Of a DNA stretch of 64,000 nt, positions 53,860 to 64,000 are shown piece after piece. The stretch covers positions 4,340,001 to 4,404,000 of the forward strand of contig OW051473.1 in assembly GCA_932521025.1 (NCBI GenBank), given 5' to 3'. How positions within the stretch are numbered: position 1 is the first letter of the stretch; every line of letters begins with the position of its first letter. Under the pieces are notes generated by a model. It was not told where the DNA came from. It worked only from the letters and a program-made list of their open reading frames with translations, and made no database searches. The translations under genes were made by a program, and so were the position numbers. This stretch comes from Oscheius onirici. Lineage: Eukaryota; Nematoda; Chromadorea; Rhabditida; Rhabditidae.

Positions 53860-54543
53860 ACCTCGTCCAGTCTGAAATTGAAAGCAATGAATGGGCAATA
53901 GTTCTCCGGAAATTAATTAAAACGGACGGTTCAAGCTAGAATAAAGGCAAAATTGATCACATTTTTGACAACAAAGATGAATAATTGGTCTACAGGGAAT
54001 GTCTGAATGAAAAAAAGATGGTGTCGGAAGCTCGAAAGCCGAGACGTTGCCGTAACAACCAAGAAACCGGTTACCGCGACGTGCCCTGTTTGGCTACATC
54101 GCTTGCACGGTTTTTGTTAAACAGCGCGCCTAGACGACTCAAATATTCATATATGTTTAGAAATAGAAGAAAGTTTATAAAATAGCTGTGGGCTATTTTA
54201 AATGGTTTTATATTTTCCTATCACAAAATATAGCATTCAATCCATCGTTGAAATGTCTTTCTTTGAAACTTAATAATCTCCGTGCTTAGCCACCCGCATT
54301 GAATATCTTCTCCTTTCCAACTACAAGGCTTCCTAATTCGAGCAGCTGATCTTGTTCTATTCGTGGTAATGACAATAAGATGTCTCATATCATCGACTTC
54401 TTGCTCAGATACAATCTTCAAAAAACAAGAGTGTTTTAGACCTTCCGAAAATTTTAAGTTTATTGGCACGTACCCGTGAATGGAAAGACATTAACATAAG
54501 ACTACCCGCAAGGAATTGCACACTATGATAAAGAGAGAAAAAT
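53860..54543. other. Spacer between IL-17-like and aftiphilin-like genes
   Basis: The spacer is 680 bp, with both flanking genes on the minus strand. CAATAAAC near 54463 (minus strand) is a candidate poly(A) signal for the IL-17-like gene. A 64-codon open stretch on the minus strand, ending with the stop at 54221-54223 after an acceptor-like TTTTGAAG, is listed among the findings. The distance is longer than the usual ~100-bp spacing of nematode operons, so I do not call an operon. Confidence 0.4.
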
Positions 54544-55418
54544 CTACAAAGCGATGGTATCGGAATGCTTGTAATGTTTGTGAAGAGGTGAAGCGCGTTG
54601 AGATCGAGGTAGCACTGAATGGCATCCAACAGTAATAGTTTGAGTACTTTTAAAGTAGTGCCATAATCCGGTGGTTGGATTACAATAGGATCTCTTGAGC
54701 ACTGGAATTTCCCGTGTAATTGGCTGGCAGAATGCACCAGTAGTTCCTCGACTCCGTCTACACAGGCAGAACGATTCGGATAAAATCTTTGGCTCGCGGG
54801 TTTCATCAAAATTCACTCTAAAACAAATAAATCAGAGTTGCACGTGCTATTTTCTTACTTGATTTCCCAGGGACAGAGTGCTCTCTGCATGACAGTGGTA
54901 TCTCCTTCGGCACGCGGTGACTGTTCGCAAAGGGGTGGCTCTGAGGATGGAGGAGACCAGTCCGCTTCTACCACATCAGCTGTGGCTCCCTCGAGCGACT
55001 CCCTCATCCACTCCGCCAAGTCATCTTTCTGAAAACTTGATTTGAATGACCTTAAACGGTTCCCGAATAATTATCTCGTCTGTCGCTTATTCCCACGCGG
55101 TTGTCATATAATCGGCGCGAAGGACAAACAGTTATCAGATCTGAAACAGCATTTCCATTTTGCTCATTCAGTTTATAGCTAATCAGACATCAAAATGTGA
55201 TACATGCAAAACGTAGCGGAAGAATGCAAAACGTTTGAACGTTTGATAGTCTCACATGGCTCACCTACGTCTTATCATCTCGCCTGCAGTAAAACTATTC
55301 TTGTCGGTCAACTAACTAAGCTTGGCGGCTCCTGGCACTTGTGGTGGGGTCGATGAAGGTGACGATGTCTACGAGCTTCAGCAACGGCAGCACAGATGAG
55401 TAGCAGTAGGACGCGCAT
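54544..55418 (-). CDS. Interleukin-17-like secreted cytokine
   Basis: Three exons (55418-55317, 55028-54859, 54817-54544) join in phases 0 and 2 to give 181 residues. The first exon codes a clean signal peptide (MRVLLLLICAAVAEA) and a His/Arg-rich segment. The mature part has the IL-17 fold landmarks: ALCPWEIKVNFDETREPKIL, matching the 'CPW......D..R.P..I' signature; SESFCLCRRS; PITREIPVLKRSYC, matching the '+EI.VL+R..C' strand; and ITVGCHSVLPR, matching 'VSVGCTCVTP'. In the last motif the second cysteine is a serine, so one canonical disulfide is probably missing or rearranged. Invertebrate IL-17s signal through IL-17 receptors and ACT1-like adaptors. In C. elegans ILC-17.1 modulates neuronal responsiveness. 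Orthology to ILC-17.1 is plausible but not proven. Confidence 0.78.
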
Positions 55419-56246
55419 CCGCACTGACCTAGTGACACGACCGGCGCGCACTTGCTGGAACTGCAAAACATCGGAGGCGTCGTCGCTATTCGCTTTCTAT
55501 AGGGAACGCCTCGAAAAAGTAGGTGAATTCGGGAGAAATTCCTCCGATCCACAACTTTTTCAATTGAATGAACTCTGCTCTACGACGCAACAACCGCAAA
55601 GACAGGAAGCGAAAAAGTTGAGACGGACGGTTTGATGATTTTAAAATGAGGTGTTGCTGTGAGCAGCATTCAATGGAATGCAGCCGTTGTTGACTAAACT
55701 ATATTTTGACACGTTTGTGGTTCGCACAAGGGCTCTGACTACACGATGAGGGCTTTCACATATAATTGTTAAAAATCAACATCGAACATTTTTGAATGAT
55801 CTAGAGCTGAACTGTTGCAATTGAGATGTTCGTGCCTGTCCGTTCCTAACTTTCAGCCCAGTTTTCCCTTATCTCATATCGTTTTTGGGCACGCAGTGTA
55901 CTTGCGAAGTTGCGGAGAGCCATCCGTCAAATGAAAACCGCTAACCCAAATTTATGGTCTGGCAGCCGATGTTGCGTGTTTGATCCGTTTTTTGAAACAG
56001 GAAATATAAATTTATGTGAAAGATCACAACAATTGCATCAACGGGCACAAAGTAGGCAAGAGAACAATATCACGCATTGCACAAAATGATAGAAAAGAAG
56101 AAGAATACCCAGCAACAAAACTGCCACATATCACAAAGTACTGTGGGTAATATGACAACCGATTAAATGGGACTATGAAATGAACCCGAAAAATGTAAGT
56201 AGACTAGATCAGTTAAACCATGACCCAAATTTCTTGAGCCGTAGAA
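55419..56246. other. Spacer upstream of IL-17-like gene
   Basis: Lies between the IL-17-like start and the FUT8 3' end, both on the minus strand. A minus-strand frame through 55552-55316 overlaps the IL-17 first exon in a different frame and is a shadow. No other structure is seen. Promoter elements for the cytokine are presumably here. Confidence 0.4.
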
Positions 56247-58694
56247 TTACCCCAAAGCTGGGAAATCCACTATCCTCCATTTTTCAACAGCCTGAACGAA
56301 ACATATATAAATGGTAATACGTTTTGAATTTCCTTATATGATGGATAGAGACCAGTTCGTCCTGTGCGTCGGTTGTTGCCTTTGGAGTAACCATCCCAAT
56401 GATTTCCAGCAATTCCAATCACATCTCCCGCTCTGATTTCAATCTCATCTTTGTTTTCAGGCACAAAGTCCTCAACAGCGACTTGTTCATGGGCTTCAAA
56501 TTTTTCATTATTGATTCCTTATATTCGCTTACCGAATTGACCTCCGTAATAGTACAGATCATCGAGGGAGTGGAAACTTTCTCCTGCATCTCCTTGAAGA
56601 ACCTGCATCAGCTCGTATCCCATGCGGCAGACCTAAGAATAAGGAGAAAGTTAACATCACACAATTTTTCTTACCTGACTAGAGAAAGTGCAAACCAAAT
56701 AGTCGCATTGACTCAAAAGAAGAATATCGGTTACAACTCCAGCGAGCGAAGAATCTGTATATCTCTTGGCAACTTGAGCATTTTTCGAAATGGATGTGTC
56801 TCCATATACCGTATACTTGGGATAACTAAAATTTTTCTTTGTTTTGTAATAAAATTCAGGTCCTACTTTTTCTTTGCCTCTGGCACAACTTCCGGATCGT
56901 CTGAGGCTATATACACTGTCCTGTTGAGAGTCTTTCCCAGCTTCCTTTCCTGAACCTTGAACCAGATCTCCGCCCATTCCATGTACTCTTCAAGGCCATG
57001 GAAAGCTGCCTCTGTTCCGATTTTGTCCGTTCTTCTTACTTGAAGTCCGACTATTGGAGCTACAAAAGTGAAAGTTAACACATTTAGTTTGAATAACCTA
57101 CTTTTTCCGAAAGGAATGGGAGAACTTGCTTCGGCGACAACTTTCTCCATGTTTTCGCCGTTTCTCATCAAGTACCAAATGAATTGGCTGATAAAGAAAA
57201 CTGGCGGATTCGAGTGCAGAGCTTCGAGTTCTTCAGCAAGTTGTTTAGGGAACGAAAGGGGCAAATGAGGAGGCCTGAAAATATAACTGAAAAAAAATCC
57301 TGAAGCCCAACCTGTCAGTGAGTCCATCCACAATACCGAGAGTGACAACCCGAGATCTCGAGTTTTGAGAGAACGCAGTACCTGACCCTTCTTTCTGAAA
57401 CGTCAGGATGTAAAAAGCAGACGATTTGCATGCAGCTGTTCGAGATTGATGCCCTGTCACACATACGCATCGGACAACAGCTCGTAAAACAGGATTAATC
57501 CTTGTCCAATGACACGTGTGTCAGTCAAAAATGAGTACTAACCGCTATAGCATCTTCGTATTTGCACTTTGTAATAGGCCGAAAAGCAGCCGTCCAACCA
57601 GACTTTGAGTATCTCCACTTCTTGCCGTCGTCTTTCAGAACCATCATACGTTTTTCTCCAAATGCTACAGCGAAACAATATGCAACGTGATGAAGTTGAC
57701 ATCCGAAACCGCACTCTTTGTCCAATGTACACACGAGTGTTCTACAAAGTGTGGAATAAACTCACCATGAGTTTAAATACCTGGCTTTGCTGCAATCGTC
57801 GGGATTCTGGATTTTAGATATTGTTGCTTGAATTTTGTTAGTCACCCTCTTCAGCTCTGCCACCCTCTTTTTGTCTCGATCGTCAACAGCTCCATAATTA
57901 GCGGAAGACCCGAGAAGGGATATTAACTAAAACCGAGGTTGAGGCGGATACGAAAATCAATGTAACCTGGTTTTCTGTGTGTTTCCTCAAGAAGTCTACG
58001 TTCGTTACATTCTGCTTGAGCTGCTTGTGGAGGAAGTAGAAAATCTTGAAATAATGTGATTACAGAAGCCAAACAGTGTTTGCTCACCTCCCATACACTA
58101 GAATCTAATTTTCGACGAGCCACCTCCTGATTTTTAGAAAACACGGGAGTGTCGAGGGTCTTCTTAGTTAGCAAATCGTCGTCAACATCGGCTTTGACTT
58201 CATCTTTTGATATCTGTTTACCCGAAATTTTACCCATTTCTTCTACTAGTCTGAAAATAGAACTTAAAAAGGAAACAAAGCATTTTTTACCTAGATCTAG
58301 CTAATTTTTCCTCTCTAATGCCGATTGCACGTTCTTGTCGTTCGGCTTCTATCAACGCTTTGAGTTCCTTATTTTGTCTTTGGAGATCTTGTAGGCTATC
58401 TAATGCTGAGGTCAGTTTTGCTTCTAGTCGTGGACTCAGCTCTTCACCACCTGCAATATATCAGTCAAACAGTTTATGTTCTTCTCTCAGGCACCCAGCT
58501 GGCACTTCCGGTCAACAGCGAGCCAGGTGGAAATGTTCCACCTAATTATGCACGTCGTTGCAATTACGGCAAAGAGAGTTGCCAAGAATAATGATGAATG
58601 ACTTACCTCGTCCATGAATGCTAAAAGCCAGATAGATGAGAATGAGCGCCCAGAGTCCGACGGCTAATGCCGCGGCGCTTTTCATACTCCACAT
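56247..58694 (-). CDS. fut-8: Alpha-1,6-fucosyltransferase (core N-glycan fucosylation)
   Basis: A Golgi type II membrane enzyme that transfers fucose from GDP-fucose to the innermost GlcNAc of N-glycans. The start at 58694 gives MWSMKS followed by one membrane anchor ([17 protein letters not shown]), then a coiled-coil stem ([20 protein letters not shown]). The catalytic part has [49 protein letters not shown]; the GDP-fucose-binding block [35 protein letters not shown]; and [12 protein letters not shown]-terminal SH3-like domain follows ([20 protein letters not shown], then [10 protein letters not shown]). This order is specific to FUT8. About a dozen short-intron exons. The C-terminus is uncertain: a 29-bp intron (GTATTA...TTCAG) would give a tail ending at 56247, while read-through ends at TAG 56270. 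Confidence 0.9.
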
Positions 58695-59306
58695 GAGCCG
58701 ACTCCAATGTCCGACACTGAAAGTCAGAAAATTAGATTAGGCCAGATTTGGAGACATGTTGAAGGAGGAGAAATCAGTGTTTGCACTCAACAAAACGAGG
58801 TGATAACGCCTGAAGACGGAAGTGGGTGGGATGTGGCAGATTCTTTTCTCCAAACATTCACTTGACACAACAAATTGAGAAAAAACTTGATAACAACAAC
58901 ATGGGACATTGATGAAAACCTGGAAGGTAGGAGGAGAGAAGACCCTCTTATCAGGCTCAGTGATAGGCTGACTAGGACCATTATTACATGGGATAAGTAA
59001 ATAAATAAATACTTGCTGACTAGTGATTAAACCGGGGGCACTATGTTTTTAGGAGGTCGCCAGTAGGGGTATCTCCAATAAACAAGGCCAGCACGCATAT
59101 ACAGAGAAGCAGGAACGCCATTCGTCTCTAAACACTTTCAACGTAGAATAAGAAAAGTTTACGAAACGATTCTTATTATTTTGAGCGGGCTATTAGTCAG
59201 CAAAAACGACTCATTCGCTTTCTATTCAGCTCTTTTCGACCAACCAGCACTGGCTAATTTGTAAGCAATCATGCTGACACCAGTTAACATTTACTGACCG
59301 AGCAGT

Positions 59307-59893
59307 ATAGACGGATTGTAGATGATAGCAGATGAAGAGAGCGAACTGTGCGGCGTGTATGTGAATTTCACATAAATATTGATAGACGGATATTGGCAGT
59401 TAACGGAAGATTCACAGGAAATGAAACTTATAGGTTTCCGATATTGGCCGAAGACAAGTATTGAATGGGTCGTATGCCTAAAAAGTACTCTCTATGAGCC
59501 TGGTAAGAAAAGATGACACGTAAAAGAGAGTCGCCTTTTATTACATTCCTTGACATTATCTCCACTCAAGCTAGTCTAATTCTTTCGTAGAGTAGATGAA
59601 AGAATGTCTAAGAATTTCAAGTAGTCGGTGAAGTTTTACCTAAGCCCACAAAGGAAAAAACAAGAAAACAGGAAGATGAACAAGTATATAATTTTGAAGG
59701 CGGTGCCCTCGAGCAATAGAAGAAAGAGCGTGTAAACCGAGGAGCTCTCCAGGCACGCAATCAATGTGTCCAGCTCGACCGAAGATAAGCCCGGAAAGGT
59801 CCTCACACTTGGACTTTTGAACTGAATTTGAACGGCTCCTATTGGGTGACACCCAGTTGCCAGGCAAACTCCCGAGAGAATGCTTTCACGCAT
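59307..59893 (-). CDS. Candidate two-exon orphan gene, hydrophobic
   Basis: An ATG at 59893 opens an 84-codon frame that ends at a CTTAG|GTAAAA donor near 59638. After a run of ACTTTTTAG near 59480 the phase-matched frame stays open about 60 more codons to TAA (near 59307). The first exon has a cysteine-bearing N-terminus and two hydrophobic stretches (YTLFLLLL and IIYLFIFLFSCFFLCG), as in a small membrane protein. I recognise no family. The 160-bp intron is longer than its neighbours'. It may be chance. Confidence 0.22.
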
Positions 59894-61514
59894 CTTAATT
59901 GTTCTATTTGAGCCGGCTATGGTACATTTATGGGGTTTGTGGTCATATTTCTTGTTGAAAAATGGGAGCTAATGAGAAACGAACGGAGAAAACAAGCGGA
60001 AGAGTGTGGCTCTGTTACAACAGAGTTTGCACCAGTGGATGTGCATGGTTCTAAAAGTGCAAGTCTCATTTTAAACCTCGCTTCAAACAATTGGAAGAAA
60101 ACACCGAGCGGAACAAATCAGAAAAATGGAAAAATATAAAAAAGGAGCACCTGGTCAATTCGAACGGCGCTTCAATAATTTCGTTTGCGAGGCTACGAGC
60201 CTTGAAATTGGATACGTTTATGAACTAATTGCTGGCTCGCTGCTCTCGATCTGAGCTGACAAGTCGGACTTAAAAGCTCGACAAAGGCTTAATCCTAATC
60301 CAAAAAATCTTATAAAAACTAGAGGATTAAGGTGTGGGTGGCGGAAGCTGGGAGGACCCATCTCTCGAAGCCCGGCAATGACTAGTCTCAAGATGAATGA
60401 GTGAATGCTTGGACGATGGACGGCAGATGGGCTCAAGAGCTGACAGACGTATAGAGGCACCCGGATAGACAATTATCCCTTTGTTATTAGAGTGCAGGTG
60501 AGCCAAAGTTCGGAATTCGGCTTAAAATGTAGGGGTTCCTACTCAAGTGGAAGATTGAAACGGCTCAGTGATTAAACTTCTAGACGGGAATCCCCGGATT
60601 AAAGTGCAGACTAGAGATTTTTGTCAGTGAAAGAAACTGAGAAAATGAACAAAATTGGCAGTATTGAGATGAGCCTCTGTATGGCCAGCATGGTTAATGA
60701 GTGGAAGCAACAGAATGGATTAGCGAGATTGCCGTCGGAGAAAGGAAGCGCACATCTGGCGTGTATCACGAACCTTCCATAATGTGTGGCTTGCCTGTTT
60801 GGGGTCTTTGTTTCACTACCGATGGTCATAACTTATGCTCTTCCCAGCAGAAATCCTCTGCAGAAAGTCAAAGCTAGGTGGAAAAGTCATAAGCCATTTG
60901 TTTTGTGACAGACTTGGTGTCGAGGCGACAGATGTGTGAGGATTGATTACACGGAGAGCCGCCGATGAAGAATAATTGGCTGAATCAGCGGGTGGGTGGT
61001 CGGACGATCCCGAAGCTACGGTTCAACTGAAATCAGAAAAGCACATGCAAAGTTTGTGATTAAAGGCAGTCGAAATAAACGGAGGGATTGGACTGGCCGA
61101 CTGCCACGTTCGGTAATATAATTGGCCTGATCCGTGATGCATCACAGGTGACTTTGAATGAAAGCGAGTTGCTTTTCACGTTTTAAGTAGTGAAACAGTT
61201 CTGTTGATTTTCAATCAGAAGGATTTTCGATGTGAAGTATTTGACTATGATTTCAACTTTTTAGGGGTTTCTTTTTCTGTGAGCGGTACCATACATCATA
61301 TTGTCAGTGGAGGCGAATCCTGAAGATGTTTCACATTTCGAAGAACTCAGAGACGATTGTAGTTGGTAAGTAAAAACGTCGTTTGTTGCTCTCTTGAATG
61401 GAGCCGGGCACTTTGACCGAGAACTGTTTTTATCATACTGAAGCCTTCTGATCCTTCCATCATTCTTGTCATCTGCCTAACGATCAGAGCTTTCCAGTAT
61501 TCTCCACATCCAGT

Positions 61515-61735
61515 ACTGAACAAGTAGAGCAACAGGTCAGCCTGGCCTGGGTTGACTGGCTGCTGCGCAGCCAGCGTCGTATCCTTTACGAACTTTCTCA
61601 AAGCCCACTTGCTTCCGTGGCACGCACGCGACTTGCCACCCGAGCATCACGGGTTCGAGTCCGCGCCAACATTTTTAAGTTTTCCCTGGCCGAGGCCACA
61701 CACAAACGGACAGAGACGGCTCAACTTCAAACGAA
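61515..61735 (+). mobile_element. tRNA-derived SINE, copy 1
   Basis: Head AACAAGTAGAGCAACAGGTC followed by AGCCTGGCCTGGG. The tail is CACCCGAG, then CACGGGTTCGAGTCCGCGCC, then AACATTTTTAAGTTTTCCC. GGTTCGAGTCC is the tRNA T-arm / Pol III B box. The middle is longer than in copy 2 and includes a palindrome (GGCTGCTGCGCAGCC), so this copy carries an insertion or a rearrangement. No coding capacity. Confidence 0.65.
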
Positions 61736-62646
61736 TAGATAAATGCGCACATGTCCTGTGAAGAGCAAAATTATGCAGCATTATCCATGCAACAAGTTTT
61801 GAAAGTATCATCTATAGGACAAATCTGACGCCATCTGAGCATTTTTATTTACGCATTTTATTTCCAGAAAAAGCTGGATAAACTGTTACTGGTTTGTAAT
61901 CTACCTCATTATGAAATTACACTTCTTGCAGAATATCTCAAGCATGACACAGTGCTGATAGCAGTTTCGGTTGTATTGCTGAGTTCCAATTACTCTTCTC
62001 AGCCATAAATTAAATTTGTTCAAACTCAGCTTTAAGGGAAAGGACGCTAATGTTAATCTTTCTGTACCCAATCCGGGGCTAGGGTAATTATTGAAGAACA
62101 CGCGGCCGTAAAAAAAAAGTTAAACCCAACATATTAGAGGCTTTTACGTGTGTGATTCGTTTTCGGAGGAATCATTTTCTCACGGATAAAATATCGCACA
62201 ACAGTTCCTTTGTCTGTCAGACACCGACAAAAGCAGACCGCTGGCATTACTCGCAGAACTTTTGTGGCACCGCCCCGTTATTCATAGGCGCGCAGAGATC
62301 TTTCACAACTACGACTTTCTTTCTGCATCGGCAGTACTGTCGACAGAGTTTGGTAGCAACAGAGAATACGCTTCTATTGCACTAATCTCTGTTTGCAGTT
62401 GACGCTGTCTATCTCAACTGCCAAAAATGAACTACTACCAGTTTTGAATGTAAACCGGTCCTTTTCTTGCTGTTCTGCACAGAAACAAAGTAGTAGGTTT
62501 ACAATTTTAGAATTTAGTAGGTAAGAACTTTATTACGGACTAAACTAACATTGTCGCATAAAAAACGGATTTGAAAATTCGAATGAATGATAGAAGAGAT
62601 CGAATACACGCATCTTCGGATAACTGACTTGATCTTCTTCCATGAT

Positions 62647-63689
62647 TTATGAGAACTAAAACAAACATTTGAATTTAGAAAAACAATAACCTACATGAAC
62701 ACGACGGACGGGGCGTTTAGGAGCTTCCGAAGTACTAGCAGTCTCCACTTCACTAGTATTTTCCACCGCGGAATGATCTTCTTCACCAGGATCGAATCTC
62801 TCCAAAGCGATGTATTTGAGTAGACGCAATGGCTTGTCCGGGTGAAGTTTCTAATATATTAAAATAGAACAAGTAGGGCAACAGGCCAGCCTGGCCTAGG
62901 CATCAGTGGCGTAGTATCAGCGCGCTCAACTAGTCACCCGAGCGGGTTCGAGTCCGTGCCAACATTTTTCAGTTTGCCCACGTCGATGCTTCAGACCGAC
63001 ACACACAGAACCGGATAAACTTGAAAATATAGTTAATTTACTGCAACATTCTTTCCAATTTTCGATTTTGCCCGTGTATTCTATTCTTTCATAGAAAACC
63101 ATTAAAACAGCATCACCACCAAAATGATAACAGCATGGATTGTGCCACATTTTTTGAATAAAAAAGATGGAAAATAGAAGTATAAACCACTCACGTTCCA
63201 TTGGTATTCGCACCAAAGATCTTGGGCTTTCTGCTGATCTTGCTTTGAAATTTCGACGCAGAACTCTCCTTCCTTGGGGGTTTCATCGTCTTCCTCACTA
63301 GAAAACACCAATAACTCAGAAAAAGGTATTGCTCACGCCTGTTCAGGGGAAGACGCTTCGGGAACGCCGAGATTCTTAGAAACTCTGGAAACTTTCTGTA
63401 TTTTATCATTAAAATGAGTGAAGCAAAATATAGAAAAAACTCACTCTAGAACAGGCGTTTGCTCTCTTGGAGGACTTGGTGGCGGAGGAGTTGCCACTTT
63501 TGGCAGAATCAGCTGAAGCACTCCCATGTTTGGGGCCATATCTTCATTGAATCCGTCTTGTCCGAAACGGACGCGTCTCTTCTTGAATGGTATATTCTTT
63601 TCGGCTTCCAGTAGACGATTCTGTTCGTCTTCCTCGTTTTTCTTCTGTTGTAATCTGGCGATCTCATTAGGACTCTTCATTCTTGGCAT
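62647..63689 (-). CDS. Unrecognised acidic protein with an RVxF motif
   Basis: Five exons with phase-consistent joins, about 180-190 residues, ending at TAA 62649-62647. The N-terminus is charged and helical (NEIARLQQKKNEEDEQNRLL). It is followed by a basic patch, KKRRVRFG, in which R-V-R-F fits the RVxF docking motif for protein phosphatase 1. A proline run (ATPPPPSPPREQTP) and an acidic stretch (EEDDETPKEGEF) come next. A more folded-looking core follows (QKAQDLWCEYQWNKLHPDKP, then LRLLKYIALERFD), and an acidic Ser/Thr-rich tail ends in a second RVHF-like sequence (RRVHFS). I do not recognise the family. A role as a phosphatase-binding or nuclear protein is inference. The intron at 63194-62851 contains a SINE. 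Confidence 0.65.
62866..63035 (+). mobile_element. tRNA-derived SINE, copy 2 (inside an intron)
   Basis: The head AACAAGTAGGGCAACAGGCC runs into a short tRNA-like body. The body has an A-box-like TGGCGTAGTATCAGCGCG and, about 30 bp later, GGGTTCGAGTCC as B box. The shared tail TGCCAACATTTTTCAGTTTGCC follows. The spacing suits an internal Pol III promoter. The copy sits in sense orientation on the plus strand, opposite to its host gene. Confidence 0.75.
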
Positions 63690-63956
63690 AGTGAATAAGG
63701 AAAGTTTTGGGCAAATTTCAGTCGCTTTTTGTGTGGAACGCGTCCTCAGCGGCGAACGGCAGCGTTGCAGTCAGAGCGCGCTTACCCAAAGGGTCAAGAG
63801 ATGCAGCTGAATATCCATGCCAGTCTAATTTGAATTTGGTGTGAGTGCGAATTTCAACGAGGAGAAATAATTTAATATGAAACAAAGATAAACATGTGCT
63901 AAGCAGAAATGACACATTCAACACGAGTGAGCTGTTGGACAGCTCGAGATCACAAA

Positions 63957-64000
63957 ATGTACTGGCAAGGCGATGTCACTGGGTAAGTTTTCAGAAGATT
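63957..64000 (+). CDS. Possible first exon of a gene leaving the right edge
   Basis: ATG at 63957 opens nine codons (MYWQGDVTG) that run into a perfect GTAAGT donor at 63983. The position, about 270 bp from the start of the minus-strand RVxF gene, would suit a divergent promoter. There is too little sequence to identify a product, and it may be chance. Confidence 0.3.

Larger units (their letters stand above)
58695..62646. other. Intergenic stretch with SINE; one weak gene candidate
   Basis: The stretch is 3.95 kb upstream of FUT8. It contains a candidate two-exon orphan gene (59307-59893, minus) and a SINE copy (about 61515-61735), listed separately. The minus-strand ORFs at 60218-60472 and 60611-60829 and the plus-strand ORF at 62152-62385 show no family features and no supporting splice context. 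Confidence 0.4.

Noticed and set aside
53859-55418. Operon of IL-17-like and aftiphilin-like genes
   Set aside because: The intercistronic distance is about 680 bp, longer than typical nematode operon spacing, and a separate poly(A) signal is present.
56399-56953. 184-codon plus-strand ORF
   Set aside because: It lies antisense to well-supported FUT8 exons and introns. Its composition mirrors the opposite strand and it crosses splice sites of the real gene.
58787-58981. Minus-strand hydrophobic ORF upstream of FUT8
   Set aside because: No splice link to the FUT8 first exon, and the composition is like flanking non-coding DNA. FUT8 already has its own membrane anchor at 58694.
61640-61690. 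Functional tRNA gene
   Set aside because: Only the T-arm/B-box part is tRNA-like. There is no acceptor stem or anticodon arm, and the same sequence recurs within a repeat.

Overview
The window looks like nuclear DNA of a free-living-type (rhabditid-like) nematode. Coding regions are split by many very short introns (mostly about 37-60 bp) with strong TTTTCAG acceptors. The gene content is metazoan and in part typical of nematodes: an ALK/SCD-2-type receptor tyrosine kinase, a ground-like (Hedgehog-related) secreted protein and a nematode Ly6-type GPI protein. I cannot fix the species from sequence alone. Exon joins were worked out by hand from splice signals, reading phase and remembered family features, so individual boundaries may be off.

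Layout, left to right. (1) 1-511 (-): 5' part of a ZNFX1-like protein, running off the left edge. (2) 984-1648: a foldback (MITE-like) element. (3) 4564-5097 (+): a Ly6-like GPI protein, convergent with a gamma-glutamyltransferase at 5323-7722 (-). (4) 9326-11076 (-): a single-pass EGF-repeat membrane protein with PPPY-type cytoplasmic motifs. (5) 14931-16017 (+): a ground-like secreted protein, convergent with an ALK/SCD-2 receptor kinase at 16195-22342 (-). (6) 27769-28398 (+): a Maf-like bZIP factor after a long gene-poor stretch. (7) 32059-36725 (+): a SIPA1L-type RapGAP/PDZ protein whose second intron is filled by a 747-bp palindromic element. (8) 38297-45057 (-): PSME4/PA200 proteasome activator. 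(9) 48185-50052 (+): a gremlin/DAN-family cystine-knot protein. (10) 51653-53859 (-): an aftiphilin-like clathrin adaptor accessory protein. (11) 54544-55418 (-): an IL-17-like cytokine. (12) 56247-58694 (-): alpha-1,6-fucosyltransferase FUT8. (13) 62647-63689 (-): an unrecognised RVxF-containing protein with a SINE in one intron.

There is no single operon-like system. Several genes nonetheless concern secreted or cell-surface signalling: an ALK-type receptor, a presumptive BMP antagonist, an IL-17 ligand, a ground-like ligand, an EGF receptor-like protein and the core fucosylation enzyme. The most noteworthy items are the compact gremlin and IL-17 genes, a short tRNA-derived SINE family (two near-complete copies and one deleted copy), and the palindromic element with a tRNA T-arm-like sequence in its loop. 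The large intergenic stretches hold no gene I can support.
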